Source of the DNA: Lolium rigidum
Lineage: Eukaryota > Streptophyta > Magnoliopsida > Poales > Poaceae
Reading direction: 5' to 3'
Length of the DNA stretch: 64,000 bases
NCBI RefSeq assembly: GCF_022539505.1
Contig: NC_061510.1
Coordinates: 275,114,330-275,178,329, forward strand
The translations under genes were made by a program, and so were the position numbers. Of the stretch, positions 47,609 to 59,345 are shown one piece after another. Position 1 is the first letter of the stretch, and the number at the start of each line of letters is the position of its first letter. The notes beneath the pieces were generated by a model. The model did not search any database. It saw nothing but the letters and a program-made list of their open reading frames with translations, and had not been told where the DNA came from.

Positions 47609-48516
47609 GCTGCAATATACTTTGTAGACGGGCCCCCTTTCCCCGGCCGCCGTTCCGTGAACGAGTCCTTGACGAGACAATAACGCCGACCTGCCTCTCC
47701 GGCGCAGAACCACGCCAGTCCCAGCCGCCTCCCTTGTGGCCGCGTCTCCTGCGCTCTGCGCTTTTCTCCATGGCCGGACCACGATTGGACACACCGACAG
47801 AATAATGATAATCACCATCACCACTATCATCAGACTCCACAGGTGCAAAGTACTTTGCAGCAGATGCCACTTTTCTTCTCTCGCCGTCCAGTGAACGAGT
47901 CCTTGATGCAAAGACCGTGTCGGCCTCCCCAGCATCATGCCGATCCCTGTTGCCGCGCTTCAGGCCGTGTCTCCCGTGCCCTGCACTCTTCGCCTTCTTG
48001 CCCGGTGAACCAATAGACTGATCGTTGGAATAAGGAAACCGATGACGGCCGATCGCAATCTAATCTTGCAACCGGCCATCATCGGTTTCCTTATTCCAAC
48101 GATCAGTCTATTGGTTCACCGGGCAAGAAGGCGAAGAGTGCAGGGCGCGGGACACACGGCCTGAAGCGCGGAAACACGGGCCGGCATAATGCTGGGCAGG
48201 CCGGCATGGTCTTTGCATCAAGGACTCGTTCACTGGACGACGAGGGAAGAAAAGTGGCATCTGCTACAAACTGCTATGCACCTGTGGAGTCTGACGATAG
48301 TGGTGATGGCAATTATCATTATTCCCCCGGTGAGTCCAATCGTGGTCCGGCCATGGAGAGGAGCGCAGGAGACGCGGCCACAAGGGAGGCGGCTGGGACT
48401 ACCGTGGTTCTGCACCGGAGAGGCAGATCGGCGTTGTTGTCTCGTCAAGGACCCATTCACGGAACGGAGGCCGGGGAAAGGGGGGGCCTTCTGCAAAGTA
48501 TATTGCGGCGTATACT
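47609..48516. repeat. Large inverted repeat, arms about 450 bp, almost no spacer
   Basis: 47,609-48,055 and 48,068-48,516 are reverse complements with scattered mismatches (I estimate roughly nine of ten bases pair). The centre lies near 48,060, with gcaatctaatcttgc as the turn. The arms encode related peptide fragments facing away from the centre: minus-strand frame 47,586-47,870 and plus-strand frame 48,206-48,646 both contain APVESDDSGDG and NRGPAME. The repeated frame is Arg/Gly-rich and not recognised. A transcript through the region would form a long hairpin. Confidence 0.9.
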
Positions 48517-48785
48517 GCAATTATGGTTTCTGACCATAGTATTTGTGTTGACCAACAATGTACGAGGCATTTATTCCATTTTGTCTTGTGCATCGGACTT
48601 GTTGGTCTCACTTTCTTCCATTTTAATCATAGTAGGAACCAGATGAAGACCCCGATGCAAGCGAGCCTGGTGGGTAGAGAGGAGGGAGCAAATGAGGAAC
48701 CGGATGAAGACTACTTTGTATCTCGAAATTGTGAAATTTGTATGAATTAAGAGTTGTATGCAAAACATTTGACACTTGCCACTAT
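48517..48785. other. CACTA interior between inverted repeat and BARE insertion
   Basis: A continuation of the plus-strand frame from the right arm ends at 48,646, and short frames with no domains follow. The sequence atatg at 48,786-48,790 is the target duplication of the BARE element; the CACTA resumes at 57,275. Confidence 0.6.
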
Positions 48786-48790
48786 ATATG

Positions 48791-50509
48791 TGTTGGGGTT
48801 CGTTGCATAGAAAACAAAAAATTTCCTACCGCAAAGACGAATAAATCCAAGATCTAATCTATGGAACACCCAAGATCTAATCTACAAGATCGGAGCAACG
48901 AGATTGATATGAGACTAACCCTCGAAGATTTCCAAACCCTACGAGATTAGATCTCGTTGTTGGTGTAGACGATCGTCCCCAGTGCTGCAATCCGGCAGCA
49001 CTTCCGTACTCGGTCGCGCGTACGGTGTCGATGAAGCCCTTCCTCTCCCCATTCCAGCGTGTAGCAGAGGTGTGGTAGATCCCCTCAGAATCCCAGCAGC
49101 ACGACGGCGTGGTGGTGGAGGTGGAGGAGAAATTCCTGCAGGGCTTCACCAAGCCTGCGCAGGAAGAAGGAGGAGGGAGAGAGGGGCATCTAGGGCTTGG
49201 GGGGATGATGTGCTGCGCCCCAGCCCTCCCCTCCCTCTTATATAGGCGTGGGGGGGCTGCCTTGGCCCCTCCTCCAAGCCCAAGGGTCGGCCAAAACAAG
49301 GGGGGGAACTTCCCCCAAGTTAAGTCCCTATTTTCAAGGGATTTGATCTTATCCACTTGGTACAGCCACATGGGCCATGGGGGGCTGGTGTGCATGGCCC
49401 ATGTGGGCCTATGCGACCCCTCCGGTCCATGTTGGTCGTCCGGGATAGGTGGGCCCCACTATGGTACCGTCCGGAACCTTCTAGAACCTCCGGTACAATA
49501 CCGAAAAATCCTGAACTTTTCCGGTAACCCTGAAAATGACTTCCCATATATGAATCTTATTCTCCGGACCATTACGGACCTCCTCGTGATGTCCTGGATC
49601 CCATCCGATACTCCGAACAAACTTCAGTTTCCATCTCATATTCCGAATCTACTTATGCGACATCGAACCTTAAGCGTGTCACCCTACGGTTCGCGAACTA
49701 TGCAGACATGGTCGAGACTCCTCTCCGAGCAATAACCAATAGCGGGATCTGGAGATCCATAATGGCTCCCACATATTCAACGATGACTTAGTGATCGATT
49801 GAACCATTTACATACGATGCCAATTCCCTTTGTCACGCGATATTTTACTTGTCCGAGGTTTGATCATCGGTATCTCCATACCTTGTTCAACCTCGTTACC
49901 GACAAGTACTCTTTACTCGTACCGTGGTATGTCATCTCTTATGATCCAATCATATGCTTGCAAGCTAATCAGACGACATTCCACCGAGAGGGCCCGTAGT
50001 ATATCTATCCGCCATCGGGATGGACAAATCCCACTATTGATCCATATGCTTCAACTCACACTTTCCGAATACTTAATCCCATCTTTATAACCACCCATTT
50101 ACGCAATGGCGTTTGATGTAATCAAAGTACCCTTCCGGTGTAAGTGATTTACATGATCTCATGGTCGAAGGACTTAGGCAACTATGTATCGAAAGCTTAT
50201 AGCAAATTGAACTTAATGACTTGATCTTATGCTACGCTCATTTGGGTGTGTGTCCATTATATCATTCACCTAATGACATAACCTTGTTATTAATAACATC
50301 CAATGTTCATGATCACGAAACCATGATCATCCATTAATCAACAAGCTAGTTATACAAGAGGCTTACTAGGGACTCCTTGTTGTTTACATAACACACATGT
50401 ATCAATGTTTCGGTTAATACAATTATAGCATGGGATGTAAACATTTATCATGAACACTAAGATATAACAATAACTAATTTATTATTGCCTCTTGGGCATA
50501 TCTCCAACA
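48791..50509 (-). repeat. BARE-like 3' LTR (1,719 bp)
   Basis: The plus strand starts tgttggggttcg and ends catatctccaaca. A TATA box (TATATAAG on minus, 49,237-49,244) lies upstream of a GC-rich leader. It has 15 extra bases near 48,977 that the 5' LTR lacks. Confidence 0.93.
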
Positions 50510-53500
50510 GTCTCCCACTTGCACTAGAGTCAATAATCTAGTTTACATTTGAAAAGATATAACACCTTGGCCTTCTGGTGCTTATCATGTTTTGCTCACG
50601 GGAGAGGTTTGTAGTCAACGGATCTGACTGTTCAGAAACGTATGTATCTTGCAATTCATTTGCGTCTCTACGCATCACTCATTTTCCAAATGAGTCGGCA
50701 TTAATTGTATATGCTTAGTCCTCTGGTGGAACCTTAATTCCGTGGTCTGAAAATAAGTCACTAATATTGTCATACACAATATAGCTTCAAAGTTCTGACA
50801 CTATCGGAACTACACCAAGTTCTCAAAGAACTCCTCGACTTAACATCCCCAGTCATTGTCAAAACAATGACATACTCTGCCTTTGTTTGTAGAATCCGTC
50901 ACAATATTTAGAACTGATCTAAATCTAGCATAGACTTCTTCTAGCTCATTGTGCTACCTTTTAAACAACATTTAGCCTAATTGAGATTGAAAATTTATTT
51001 TTATATGTGATCAAACTAATATCGGTGCAACACCTTACAGTGATTTGTTTGTCATTACCCCATACAAAAACTATATATATATATCCTTGGTTCTTCTAAA
51101 GCACTCATGGATATTCTTGCTGTTGTCCAATGATCATTACATGAATCATTCTGGTATATGCTCATAACACTTTAGAGCACAGGACATCTGACTTTGTACA
51201 TATTATTCGTGATCTAAAGTCACTCATGTGTTTTTACTCATTGAGTGTCAAATACACTCAAGTCTTGTTAAGCCTTCACATGAAAAAGAACACCTTCTTA
51301 ATATTTTTATATTGAACTACTTCAATATTCATTCTATGTACTTTGACTTAAACTTATTATGTGTTTCAATCTATCTTCATAGGTCTTGACACTAAATATG
51401 TTTCAGTCCATATCCTTTCATTGAAGTTAATTCTCAATGAAACCTTTTATTCACATCAAGTATATAATTACATCATTTATAATCAACGATATGTCATCTA
51501 CATAAAGTATTATAAATATGTCTCAGCGCTCCCACTTAATTTCTTGCAAATGCAAGCATCTTCATCGTTTCTGATGAAATCAAAAACTCTTTGACTATTT
51601 CATCCGGTGAAGATTCCAACTCCGCGATACTCACTTCATCCATTTGAAGTTCGTATACCTATCTAGTATTCCACGGACTAGCAAAAACTCTTGGTTGTAT
51701 CTTGTATACACCTTTAATACACACTTCTGTTAAGTAATGTATTTTTGCCATCCTACTAGCATATCTCATAAAAGAAATATGTAACGATTACTAGAATAAT
51801 CCACGTAGACTATAAGCATCGCTACGGAAGATCTAATCTTATCGTAGTCAACTCTTTGAACTTTGTCGTAAACAACTTTTCGACAAGTCGAGCTTATTCA
51901 AGGATATTCCATCCAAGTTCATCAATTTTATAGATCCATTTACTTTCAAAAAGTATTCATCTATCTTGGATTTCATGGCGCATAGCCATTTTAACGGAGT
52001 CAGGGCCCATCATAATTTCTTTTTATGTAGTTGGATTATCATTGTTCAAAATCAATCCTTTGTCCACAAATCATTTATTTGATCATAAAGTAAACCATAC
52101 CTACAAGGTTCAATAGGTACTTCAATCTCCATGTCTAAAACACTTTGTAGTCATGGGAGCCATGATCGTCGTGGCCGCTTCCGGAACCAATTCCGATGCT
52201 GCGCTACTCTGATCATTATGCTCAGGTTCATAAACCTTATCAAGTTCTATTGTCCTCCCACTCAAATACTTTGCTAGAAAACAATTTCTTGGAAATAAGC
52301 AAGTAACATTAACAAATACTTTTGTCTTTTACTTCACAGTGGAAAGAAATCCCAATCCATTCTCTTGGGATAACCAACAAAGACATTCATCCGATTTTGG
52401 TTGTAAATTCATTTACTTATACCAAAATTTTAAGAAAGGACTATTAGGGTTTATACCCATGCCATAACTTATATGGTGTCATTTCAACGGATCATGATGA
52501 TGCTCTATTCAGTGTAAAAGCGGTAGTCTCTAAAGCATAATCCATAAAAATATAATGGCATCAATATTTTATCTCATCTTTGATCCAACAAGGTTTGGAT
52601 ACGTATCTCGAATACTTCATCATCACTATGATACTCCAAGAAACGTGAGTTGTAGAACAACTTCATAACTCTCTTAGATGTTCGCTAAAACTCGTAATTC
52701 AAATATTTCCACTATGATCCAATCATAGATATTTGACTTTTCTATTACGATGATTTCCACTTCATGCTGAAATTTATTTGAATCCATTCAAATGTTCCAA
52801 ACTTCTTTCTTATCGAATATATCCACATATATATACTCAATTCATTGTTGGAAGTTTTCATGGAGTAGAAGAATCTCCCGCACACAACTATGCCCAGTGA
52901 ACCATATACATCACCATGTATGTTTCCACTAAGTTAGTTGCCGTTCAACTCTTGGCCTATGAACGGTATTTAGTCATTCTCTTTAGAAAAGATTTGCAAG
53001 CGCCAAACGATTCAAAAATCAAATGACTCCAAAAATCCATTTGCATGGAGTTCCTTCATGCGTTCCTCTCTAACATGACCTAAATGGCGGTTCCACAAAT
53101 AAGTGGAATTCAAATCATTTGCCTTATGGCATTTTAGCGTCAGTGTTATGTATGTGTGTTTCACCATTAAGATTTATAATAACTTATCCATCGTACATGG
53201 AGTAATGTCATAATTTGAACAACTCATTGTTTTCATTTGACCAGAGCAAAATAACATTTATTAAGTTCTTTATTATAAATTCTAAGGGCTAGATAGAATG
53301 CCAACGACGTACATAATAACACTTTATTTTTGTTCTAGACGTGCATTCCTATCATATTCCTTGTCAGTCACTTAGGCCATTGTATTCTTCTATTGCGTTG
53401 TTTTGTATGACACTTCATACCAACCAATATGGTACAGATACCCAAGAATTTCATTATGTGACCAAGCAAGGAATACATCCATAACATGTATATCATCTAT

Positions 53501-53760
53501 ATACACCTGAGCTAGACTTTCTAGTCTTTTTCTTTCTTTCTGCCAAAATATCTTTTGTAGTTTCTCTTTTAGCTTTCCCAATTCTCAGAAAACACTTCAC
53601 CTTCAATAACTTTTAGGTCCATTGGTCAAATATCAATAACCTCGAGGTTCTTACTTTGAAGTTGATCATCACATGACAAGTGTTCCAGATTTCACTATTA
53701 GTTACCTTTTAATGTGATGAACAATTTCACTCATAATTTTATCCATCAAATCATGACGAC
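50510..53760 (-). pseudogene. BARE-like gag-pol remnant
   Basis: No long frame survives, but short minus-strand stretches are recognisable. 53,581-53,390 carries YIDDIHVMDVFLAWS, at the nucleocapsid/protease boundary. 53,110-52,985 carries the GAG_pre-integrase motif LGHVREERMKELHANG. 50,900-50,850 shows an RNase H STNKAEY-like trace. Their order fits Copia gag-PR-INT-RT-RH read on the minus strand. The interior is riddled with stops and indels, so no protein can be made. Confidence 0.75.
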
Positions 53761-55550
53761 TTTCCGAGACCATGTCTGTACATGCTAGGCTCGTAAAGTT
53801 TAACCTTAGTATTCGCATGTGCAAATCTGGCTTGCACCCGTTGTATGCACACATAGAATCTATAACACCCGATCATCACGTGATGCTTCGAAACGACGAG
53901 TCTTAGCAACGGTGCATACTAAGGACGATCACTTCATGGATATGCGAATATCGTTAGTGCCCAACTAGTTGGAGGATCGGGACGCCTAGCGTCTTCAACC
54001 TTCGTACATTCCCATAAAACTTATGAGTTTATGTAGTCTCACTAGATTATATTCTATCATCTTGCAATAGGGTCTTAGATATCACACATATCTCATACCT
54101 TGCTTATTTCTGAAAACAAAATTTCCAGCTCCTTACTTTTCAAACGGATTTGAACTTCAAGTTTCATGGAGACAAGATGATTTGGTACTAATTGAAACCA
54201 TTGCTCTTTGAATCATCAATGTGAGGTTTACTAAAAGTTTGCATTAGGACTTAATCATATCTTGATTCTTTAACAATACGGTACCAGTCCGTAAAGTTAC
54301 TTGTCAGACTTAACAATATTTCTATCTCAATTACAAGACTAGCGCATGGTAGAAAACGGATGCCAATTCTATAAACTTTAATTCAAAATACTATTCAGAC
54401 TATGTTCATGATAATTAGTTCATGTTTTAATCTAATTACTAATGAACTCCCACTTAATACAACATCCCTCATGGTTGTTAAGTGGTACACGATCCAAATC
54501 CACTACACCAAAACCGATCATCACGTGAGATGATGTAGCTTCAATGGTGAACATCAACATGTTGATCATATCATCCATATGACTCGTGTTCAACCTTTCG
54601 GTTTCCTGTGTCCCGAGGCCATGTCTGTACATGCTAGGCTCGCCAAGCAAACCCAAGTATTCCGCGTGTGCAAACATGGCTTACACCCGTTGTATGTGAA
54701 CGTAGAATCTATCACATCCGATCATCACGAGATGCTTCAAAACGATGAACTGTAGCAACGGTGCATACGAGGGGAGAACACTTAATTATCTTGATATTAA
54801 TGTGAGGGATCATCTTATAATGCTACCGTCGCGATCTAAGCAAGATAAGATGCATAAAGGATTAACATCACATGCAATTCATAATATGTGATATGATATG
54901 GCCTTTCTTCTTGTGCTTTTGATCTCCATCTCCAAAGCACATGAGCATGATCTCCATCATCACCAGCATTGCACCAAGGTCCATGGCACCGCTTCATGGT
55001 TGTCCATCACTTATAGCTACTATAACAACTACTTTAAATAAAGCTATTACATGATGAATAGACACGCAGGTCTTAACAAATTTAAAGACAACCATTAGGC
55101 TCCTGTCGGTTGCCATAATACAATAATGAACATCTCATACATCAAATATAATCATCATCACATCATGGCCATATCACATCACCAAACCCCTGCAAAAACA
55201 AGTTAGACGCCTCTAATTTGGTTTGCATATTTTACGTGGTTTAGGGTTTTCGAGTAACATCCAATCTACCTACGAACATGAACCACAACGGTGATACTAG
55301 TGTTGTCAATAGAAAGAGTAAATTGGATCTTCACTATGGTGGGAGAGACAGACACCCGCAAAGCCACTTATGCAATACAAGTTGCATGTCAAGCGTGGAG
55401 CAAGTCTCATGAGACGCGGTCATGTAAAGTTAGCCCGGGCCGCTTCATCCCACCATCCCGCAAGATGCAAAGTACACAAACTAAAGCAACAAAAGCATCA
55501 ACTCCCACAAAACCATTGTGTTCTACTCGTGCAACAGATCTATGCATAGA
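53761..55550 (-). other. BARE-like leader with internal duplication
   Basis: This is noncoding leader DNA between the PBS and gag. A block of about 200 bp is present twice: 53,760-53,950 and 54,605-54,790 share ccatgtctgtacatgctagg, gcttgcacccgttgtatg, cgatcatcacg and agcaacggtgcata. The first copy lies where gag should start. Confidence 0.75.
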
Positions 55551-55566
55551 CATGGCTCTGATACCA
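55551..55566 (-). promoter_or_regulatory. BARE-like primer-binding site (initiator tRNA-Met)
   Basis: The minus strand reads TGGTATCAGAGCCATG one base from the LTR, the canonical Copia PBS. Confidence 0.93.
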
Positions 55567-55567
55567 C

Positions 55568-57269
55568 TGTTGGGGTTCGTTGCATAGAAAACAAAATTTT
55601 TCCTACCGCAAAGACGAATAAATCCAAGATCTAATCTATGGAACACCCAAGATCTAATCTACAAGATCGGAGCAACGAGATTGATATGAGACTAACCCTC
55701 GAAGATTTCCAAAGCCTACGAGATTAGATCTCGTTGTTGGTGTAGACGATCGTCGGCAGCACTTCCGTACTCGGTCGCGCGTACGGTGTCGATGAAGCCC
55801 TTCCTCTCCCCGTTCCAGCGGGCAGCGGAGGTGTGGTAGATCCCCTCGGAATCCCAGCAGCACGACGGCGTGGTGGTGGAGGTGGAGGAGAAATTCCTGC
55901 AGGGCTTCGCCAAGCCTGCGCAGGAAGAAGGAGGAGGGAGAGAGGGGCGTCTAGGGCTTGGGGGGATGATGTGCTGCGCCCCAGCCCTCCCCTCCCTCTT
56001 ATATAGGCGTGGGGGGGCTGCCTTGGCCCCTCCTCCAAGCCCAAGGGTCGGCCAAAACAAGGGTGGAACTTCCCCCCAAGTTAAGTCCCTATTTTCAAGG
56101 GATTTGATCTTATCCACTTGGTACAGCCACATGGGCCTTGGGGGCTGGTGTGCATGGCCCATGTGGGCCTATGCGACCCCTCCGGTCCATGTTGGTCGTC
56201 CGGGATAGGTGGGCCCCACTATGGTACCCTCCGGAACCTTCTAGAACCTCCGGTACAATACCGAAAAATCCTGAACTTTTCCGGTAACCCTGAAAATGAC
56301 TTCCCATATATGAATCTTATTCTCCGGACCATTCCGGACCTCCTCGTGATGTCCCGGATCCCATCCGAGACTCCGAACAAACTTCGGTCTCCATCTCATA
56401 TTTCGAATCTACTTATGCGACATCGAACCTTAAGCGCGTCACCCTACGGTTCGCGAACTATGCAGACATGGTCGAGACTCCTCTCCGAGCAATAACCAAT
56501 AGCGGGATCCGGAGATCCATAATGGCTCCCACATATTCAACGATGACTTAGTGATCGATTGAACCATTTACATACGATGCCAATTCCCTTTGTCACGCGA
56601 TATTTTACTTGTCCGAGGTTCGATCATCGGTATCTCCATACCTTGTTCAACCTCGTTACCGAGAAGTACTCTTTACTCGTACCGTGGTATGTCATCTCTT
56701 ATGATCCAATCATATGCTTGCAAGCTAATCGGACGACATTCCACCGAGAGGGCCCGGAGTATATCTATCCGCCATCGGGATGGACAAATCCCACTATTGA
56801 TCCATATGCTTCAACTCACACTTTCCGAATACTTAATCCCATCTTTATAACCACCCATTTACGCAATGGCGTTTGATGTAATCAAAGTACCCTTCCGGTG
56901 TAAGTGATTTACATGATCTCATGGTCGAAGGACTTAGGCAACTATGTATCGAAAGCTTATAGCAAATTGAACTTAATGACTTGATCTTATGCTACGCTCA
57001 TTTGGGTGTGTGTCCATTATATCATTCACCTAATGACATAACCTTGTTATTAATAACATCCAATGTTCATGATCACGAAACCATGATCATCCATTAATCA
57101 ACAAGCTAGTTATACGAGAGGCTTACTAGGGACTCCTTGTTGTTTACATAACACACATGTATCAATGTTTCGGTTAATACAATTATAGCATGGGATGTAA
57201 ACATTTATCATGAACACTAAGATATAACAATAACTAATTTATTATTGCCTCTTGGGCATATCTCCAACA
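55568..57269 (-). repeat. BARE-like 5' LTR (1,702 bp)
   Basis: It is nearly identical to 48,791-50,509. The TATA box is at 55,998-56,005 (minus). Confidence 0.93.
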
Positions 57270-57274
57270 ATATG

Positions 57275-57645
57275 TATCTCGATCGGGCTCTAAGTACTGT
57301 GATGATGATGTATAATGTTGCTATGTTATATGTGTACATATTATATCGGTCTATCTGTCTATATTATACCTGTATACTGTGTACAAAACCTGTATAATAC
57401 ACCAGAGAGCACAAAATCGAGTATACCTGTACATTGTTCTGTGGCGCACCAAAATAGAATTCAGTGACACACCTATTTCTGTGGTGCAGCTGGTCCATAT
57501 GCGCCACAGAACACCTTAATTCTGTGGCGCATGGTTGGGTGCGCCACAGAAACCTTATTTTTGTGGCGAAGTTTCTGTGGCGCACTGCCCATGCGCCACA
57601 GAATCATTTTTTCGTGCGCCACTGATGAGGCTTTTCCTACTAGTG
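57275..57645. repeat. CACTA right end with subterminal repeats
   Basis: From about 57,430 to 57,622 several GTGGCGCA/TGCGCCAC pairs alternate, with ttctgtggcgc as the common word. The TIR closes at 57,645 (cctactagtg). The target duplication atg follows. Confidence 0.87.
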
Positions 57646-57648
57646 ATG

Positions 57649-58343
57649 TCTCGCAACACTTTATAAGCAATGCTCGATAGGATAGGTCGCAAAAGGAAGA
57701 GGGGCTACACGGCAATGCAAGTTATACCTAGGTGGTTTGTAGGCGGTGATGATCACACAACTTGCGAAGATGGTGGTGGAGGCAAATGTACGTTTGCTAG
57801 TTTGGGGTGCCGAGGTTGTCGTCGCTTGCTTCGGAGCTGCGGGGTAGTGTTACAAACAAAGGCACTCAAACCAGAACAACAAACACAAGTTAAGCGGAGA
57901 CGAAATTGGGAACGTGCTCTTCTTGCCAGGGGTGGCAGTGCCGGCTCAACTCGACGGTAGTGTCAGTGCTGGCTTCCAGGGGCGGCAATGCAGGTCTCTG
58001 GCGGCGGCAGTGCCGGTGCAGGCTTCCAGGAGCGGCAGTGCTGGTCTCTGGCGGCGGCAGTGCCGCTGGCTGACGAACTGGTCTGCTGTTCTTGAGGTGT
58101 TCTTGAGCAAAATCGTCCCAAATTCGATGGAAAATAAAAATTTGAGGCTAAAAGTGAGGGAAATAGTAGATCAACACTAGGAACACGAAGTCAATGGACC
58201 AAAACCACTCAAACTCAACCAAATCACAGATCCATCAAGAGGCAATTTAGGGCTATTTTTGGGAATTTTCAAATTTCTTCTAGAGATGAAATTGGGGGTG
58301 GTGGGGGTCAAAATCGTGGCAACCAAGAGCTGTTGATACCATT
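57649..58343 (-). other. Element G leader, LTR-proximal part, with CGGCAGTGCCG repeats
   Basis: On the minus strand a PBS-like TGGTATCAACAGCTC (58,341-58,327) follows the LTR by 2 bp; I cannot assign its tRNA. Between 57,930 and 58,075 about six copies of GGCGGCAGTGCCGG-like words occur. No gene is supported here; the open frames are by-products of the GC-rich repeats. Confidence 0.7.
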
Positions 58344-59345
58344 TGATGAGACCTTAGGTCTAGGGGTGGCCCAAATCCCACGAATTTGACCAAGTATGTG
58401 GATGAAGAGGGATGGGGAAGAGGAAGAACACACACAAATCCAACTCAAACACACACACACCCAACACAAACCAATTATACTCCCTTGGTAGGTTAGACCA
58501 AGCCAATAGAATCACTTCTTGGAAAGACCCTTAGGTAGAATCCAAGAGGCGAAAGATTGGTGAAGGGGATCCACACTAGAACTTGAATGAGAGAGGGGTA
58601 GCTCTTGAATCATCCATGAAGAGTATGAGATCCTCAAGAGTGCCTTGATACAAAGAACATTGGTTCTAGGGAGACAAAGCTCAAGTCTAATCTCAAATCT
58701 TGTCTAACCCTAATCTGGGTGGGTAAAGAGATACATATAGTTCAGATTCGAAGTGAGGGCAAAAGGGTAATTTGGCACACATAAACAGAGCCACCGATGG
58801 GCAGATGAACGGTTCAGATCGAGCGTTGACTTGTTGGGGCGGCAGTGCCGAGCTTCACAGGCGGCAGTGCCGGCCTGGGCGTCGAGCCGGGGAGTTGGGC
58901 GGTAGTGCCGCTCCCTTGGGCGGCAGTGTCGGTGGCACTGGCGGTTGTACCGGGCTCCAGGGCGGTAGTGCCGCTGAGGCTGGCGGCAGTGCCACTGAAG
59001 CGGGCGGCAGTGCCGGTCCTCCTGGCGGTAGTGCCGCTCGGCCTGGGTTGCTGGGCAGGTCCTTTGCATCCTGGAGTAGCAAGGCGTGTTGACGATGTCC
59101 TTCTTCCACCTCGTGGTCCGGCCTTTCCTGAGCGCTCTCCCATGTCTTCTCCACGAGGTTTGTACCTTATCACACAAAGAGTTTCGGAATGAAGTAGTAA
59201 ACCATTCAAGGGTGTTTCAAGGTTGAGTGTAGAGAGGATTGCATTCATCTTGTCATGTAGAGTTTTCACTCAGGCTCGAGTCATTGGTCCACTTGGGGAA
59301 CTAGTTGGCCTTGGTGTAGTGTCATCCTTGGGCGGGGCTACATCA
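58344..59345 (-). repeat. Element G 5' LTR (about 1,002 bp)
   Basis: The plus strand starts TGATGAGACC and ends ggggctacatca, so both ends carry the inverted TGATG/CATCA termini expected of an LTR, and the PBS position supports the inner end. The partner LTR is not in the window, so the outer end rests on the terminal motif and on the switch to Copia sequence at 59,346. 58,839-59,045 holds about nine further CGGCAGTGCCG-type palindromes. Confidence 0.7.

Larger units (their letters stand above)
48791..57269 (-). mobile_element. BARE/Angela/WIS-type Ty1/Copia retrotransposon, 8,479 bp, degenerate
   Basis: LTRs of 1,719 and 1,702 bp with TGTTGG...CCAACA ends and a perfect target duplication atatg (48,786-48,790 and 57,270-57,274) bound the element. 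On the minus strand, the PBS TGGTATCAGAGCCATG (55,566-55,551), complementary to initiator tRNA-Met, follows the 5' LTR, and a purine tract aagtgggagac (50,520-50,510) precedes the 3' LTR. The 5.06 kb interior has only fragments of gag-pol. Length and signals fit the BARE/Angela family. Confidence 0.92.
25384..57645. mobile_element. Large CACTA DNA transposon carrying nested retrotransposons
   Basis: The left terminus CACTTGTAGGAAAAGCC (25,384) and the right terminus, which reads CACTAGTAGGAAAAGCC inward from 57,645, match at 16 of 17 positions. Both are followed inward by GTGGCGCAC/GTGCGCCAC repeats, and both are flanked by the 3-bp duplication atg (25,381-25,383 and 57,646-57,648). Removing it rejoins the leader of element G. 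After subtracting F/H and the BARE copy, only about 4.3 kb of CACTA-specific DNA remains. I see no transposase motif, so the copy is probably non-autonomous or gutted. Confidence 0.85.
20114..59345 (-). mobile_element. Element G: Ty3/Gypsy element (gag-PR-RT-RH-INT), split by a 32 kb CACTA
   Basis: Read on the minus strand the element is: 5' LTR 59,345-58,344 (ends TGATG/CATCA), PBS 58,341-58,327, leader 58,326-57,646 joined across the CACTA to 25,383-24,719, gag, protease, RT, RNase H and an integrase cut at 20,114 by element A'. The 3' LTR and the integrase C-terminus are missing. Domain order and the CCHC gag suggest a chromovirus-type Gypsy element, but the chromodomain region is absent, so the lineage cannot be proven. 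All coding parts carry frameshifts. Confidence 0.8.

Noticed and set aside
48981..49740. Frames of 87-208 residues in the BARE-like LTR, repeated at 55,716-56,495
   Set aside because: They lie entirely within the LTRs, recur in both copies and have no domains; a GC-rich LTR leader explains them.
58710..59192. Frames of 100-155 residues on both strands with ALPP or GGSA repeats
   Set aside because: They are translations of the CGGCAGTGCCG array inside the LTR of element G, in several frames at once.
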